Assembly: GCA_965223165.1 (NCBI GenBank)
Contig: CBDCVQ010000020.1
Span: forward strand, 1,798,001 to 1,862,000
From: JABDMH01 sp965223165
Lineage (GTDB): Bacteria; Bacteroidota; Bacteroidia; Chitinophagales; Saprospiraceae
Length of the DNA: 64,000 nt
Direction of reading: 5' to 3'
Part shown: piece after piece, positions 63,134-64,000 of the stretch
How positions within the stretch are numbered: position 1 is the stretch's first letter
Layout: every line of letters starts with the position of its first letter
Made by a program: the position numbers and the translations under genes
Notes under the pieces: generated by a model
The model's input: the letters and a program-made list of their open reading frames with translations, nothing else
What the model was told of the DNA's origin: nothing
Database searches by the model: none

Positions 63134-64000
63134 TCAAAAACTGAACTTTAATCGTAAGAACGCTGCCGTGACCGCACTGCCATACCTGCCTTGGGTGTCA
63201 CTATATGCCAACTGTCCCACCAGATTAAGATCCCAACTTTGGGCGATCGAAATCCCCAACGTAGGGTTGACAAACAGTGGATGTGATGACACTGGGCTGT
63301 AGATGAAAGTAAGCCCACTGGATATGAGGGGCGTGATGGGGTAGTTGCCACTGATGGCGATCGCATGCCTGAAGGGGTAAAGATTCTTGGCGGAGAGCTC
63401 AAAGCTGAACAGCTCTGCCAGGGAGCCGTCGGTGGTGCCATTGGAATTGTAAAGATAGCCGAGGCTCAGATAGAGGTTGCCGGCAAAAGATTGGTCGATG
63501 GCCAGGGTCAGGGCCAGACTTTTGTCCAAACCAGATTCCAGCGGCACGAACAGGGACCACTCTCCTTTAAAGCCGGCGTTCTTCAGATTTCCGGCCCAAC
63601 CTGCCCCGAGCACCACCTCGCGATGGGCGACTCCGGTCAGCACTTGAAGGTCGTAGTTGCGGGTGTTGAATTTGAGCAAGGTGGCTATCACCCGAGAACT
63701 CCACGATCGGGCGGCATTGGCGGCAAACTCAACGCTGGAGGCGACGCCAGTATAGTACTTGACACGTAGGGCGTCACTGCCAGGCCGCTCCTCGTAGTCG
63801 AAGTCGGTGAAGGCGAAGGCATTAAAGACATCGTTGGGATTCCAGAGGGTGCTGATGCCCCAGTTGATGCGTTGCCTGCCCAGGCGGCCCTCCAGGTTTC
63901 CTTGGGTGTATTCCAGGTACAGACGATCCATGGTGCTGTTGACTACCCAGTCCGGTTTGTCCACGAGGTGGACGGACATGTCCAGATAGTCATTATTGGC
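63134..64000 (-). CDS. Outer membrane beta-barrel protein, N-terminus beyond the window
   Basis: The minus-strand frame is open to the last base, so the gene starts outside. At least 289 residues are visible. The visible start contains DRLYLEYTQGNLEGRLGRQRINWG and NPNDVFNAFAFTDFDYEERPG, resembling DUF1302/alginate-export-like barrels that share the RQxxxWG and NPxDxF words. Regular amphipathic strands follow, with a final FLRLKFSF ending in Phe. It is likely an outer membrane channel or export barrel. The stop lies at 63134-63136. Confidence 0.7.
   Translation of the reverse strand, partial: ANNDYLDMSVHLVDKPDWVVNSTMDRLYLEYTQGNLEGRLGRQRINWGISTLWNPNDVFNAFAFTDFDYEERPGSDALRVKYYTGVASSVEFAANAARSWSSRVIATLLKFNTRNYDLQVLTGVAHREVVLGAGWAGNLKNAGFKGEWSLFVPLESGLDKSLALTLAIDQSFAGNLYLSLGYLYNSNGTTDGSLAELFSFELSAKNLYPFRHAIAISGNYPITPLISSGLTFIYSPVSSHPLFVNPTLGISIAQSWDLNLVGQLAYSDTQGRYGSAVTAAFLRLKFSF

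Noticed and set aside
1..64000. tRNA or rRNA genes
   Set aside because: I checked the larger gaps by eye and saw no cloverleaf or rRNA-like segment. A covariance-model scan would be needed to exclude small RNAs.

Overview
The window reads as a chromosomal segment of a Bacteroidota bacterium, most likely of the Saprospiria/Lewinella type (inference from gene content, not from any search). Pointers are a gliding-motility-type (type IX secretion) C-terminal sorting domain, a DUF5686 surface protein, a PorG/DUF6089-like outer membrane protein, TlpA-like thioredoxins with DUF4369-like N-termini, a TonB receptor, and repeated occurrence of the Bacteroidota -7 promoter box TAnnTTTG in front of genes. 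Genes are dense, on both strands, with many 4-bp ATGA couplings. I recognised no tRNA, rRNA or CRISPR array.

Layout. 1-6.7 kb: cell-surface and envelope genes (sorting-domain protein, ArnT-like and GT2 glycosyltransferases, a thioredoxin-fold protein). 6.6-11.9 kb: an unusual repeat-bounded stretch in which the last ~70 bp of the GT2 gene and ~300 bp of downstream DNA recur twice, separating an S9 peptidase and a DUF4143 ATPase; a 16-bp unit is tandemly expanded to nine copies there. 11.9-16.7 kb: a serine beta-lactamase-like hydrolase and a 1011-residue TPR-CHAT protein that lacks the expected catalytic cysteine. 16.7-21 kb: an accessory, partly A/T-rich block with a toxin/antitoxin/SecB-like chaperone operon behind a perfect 18-bp palindrome, an intact IS4-family element with inverted repeats and a 9-bp target duplication, and gene debris. 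21-29.9 kb: an S9/DPP-IV-like peptidase and an acyl-CoA synthetase (each with one apparent frameshift, about 400 bp apart), a thioredoxin lipoprotein, an MscS channel, and a divergent aspartate kinase/ACT-like pair. 30-31 kb: a RES-Xre toxin-antitoxin pair. 31-38 kb: DUF5686 protein, YfhO-like membrane protein, HAD phosphatase and Gfo/Idh oxidoreductase. 38-39.8 kb: a PIN-like DUF4411 gene with an Xre-ImmA/IrrE regulator. 40.2-45.2 kb: an ECF42-type sigma factor with its DGPF/YCII partner, then a PSCyt1-DUF1549-LamG-DUF1553 protein. 45.2-45.7 kb: a ~106-bp tandem repeat (about 4.5 copies).

45.7-53.1 kb is a six-gene myo-inositol catabolic operon read leftwards: iolB, iolC, iolG, a sodium/solute symporter, iolD, iolE. 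It would import inositol, oxidise it (IolG), dehydrate (IolE), hydrolyse the ring (IolD), isomerise (IolB) and phosphorylate (IolC); the final aldolase (IolJ) and the semialdehyde dehydrogenase (IolA) are not in the window. 53.4-64 kb is mostly housekeeping and envelope: an ECF-type S-component with a phosphoribosyltransferase, trmB, outer membrane barrels, a heme-type TonB receptor, a histidine kinase, rlmN, YjbQ, a 2Fe-2S ferredoxin, and a beta-barrel gene cut by the window end.

The best candidates for something undescribed are the triplicated GT2 3' end with cargo genes between the copies, and the toxin-antitoxin-chaperone operon. Function assignments rest on motif reading only; no database search was possible.
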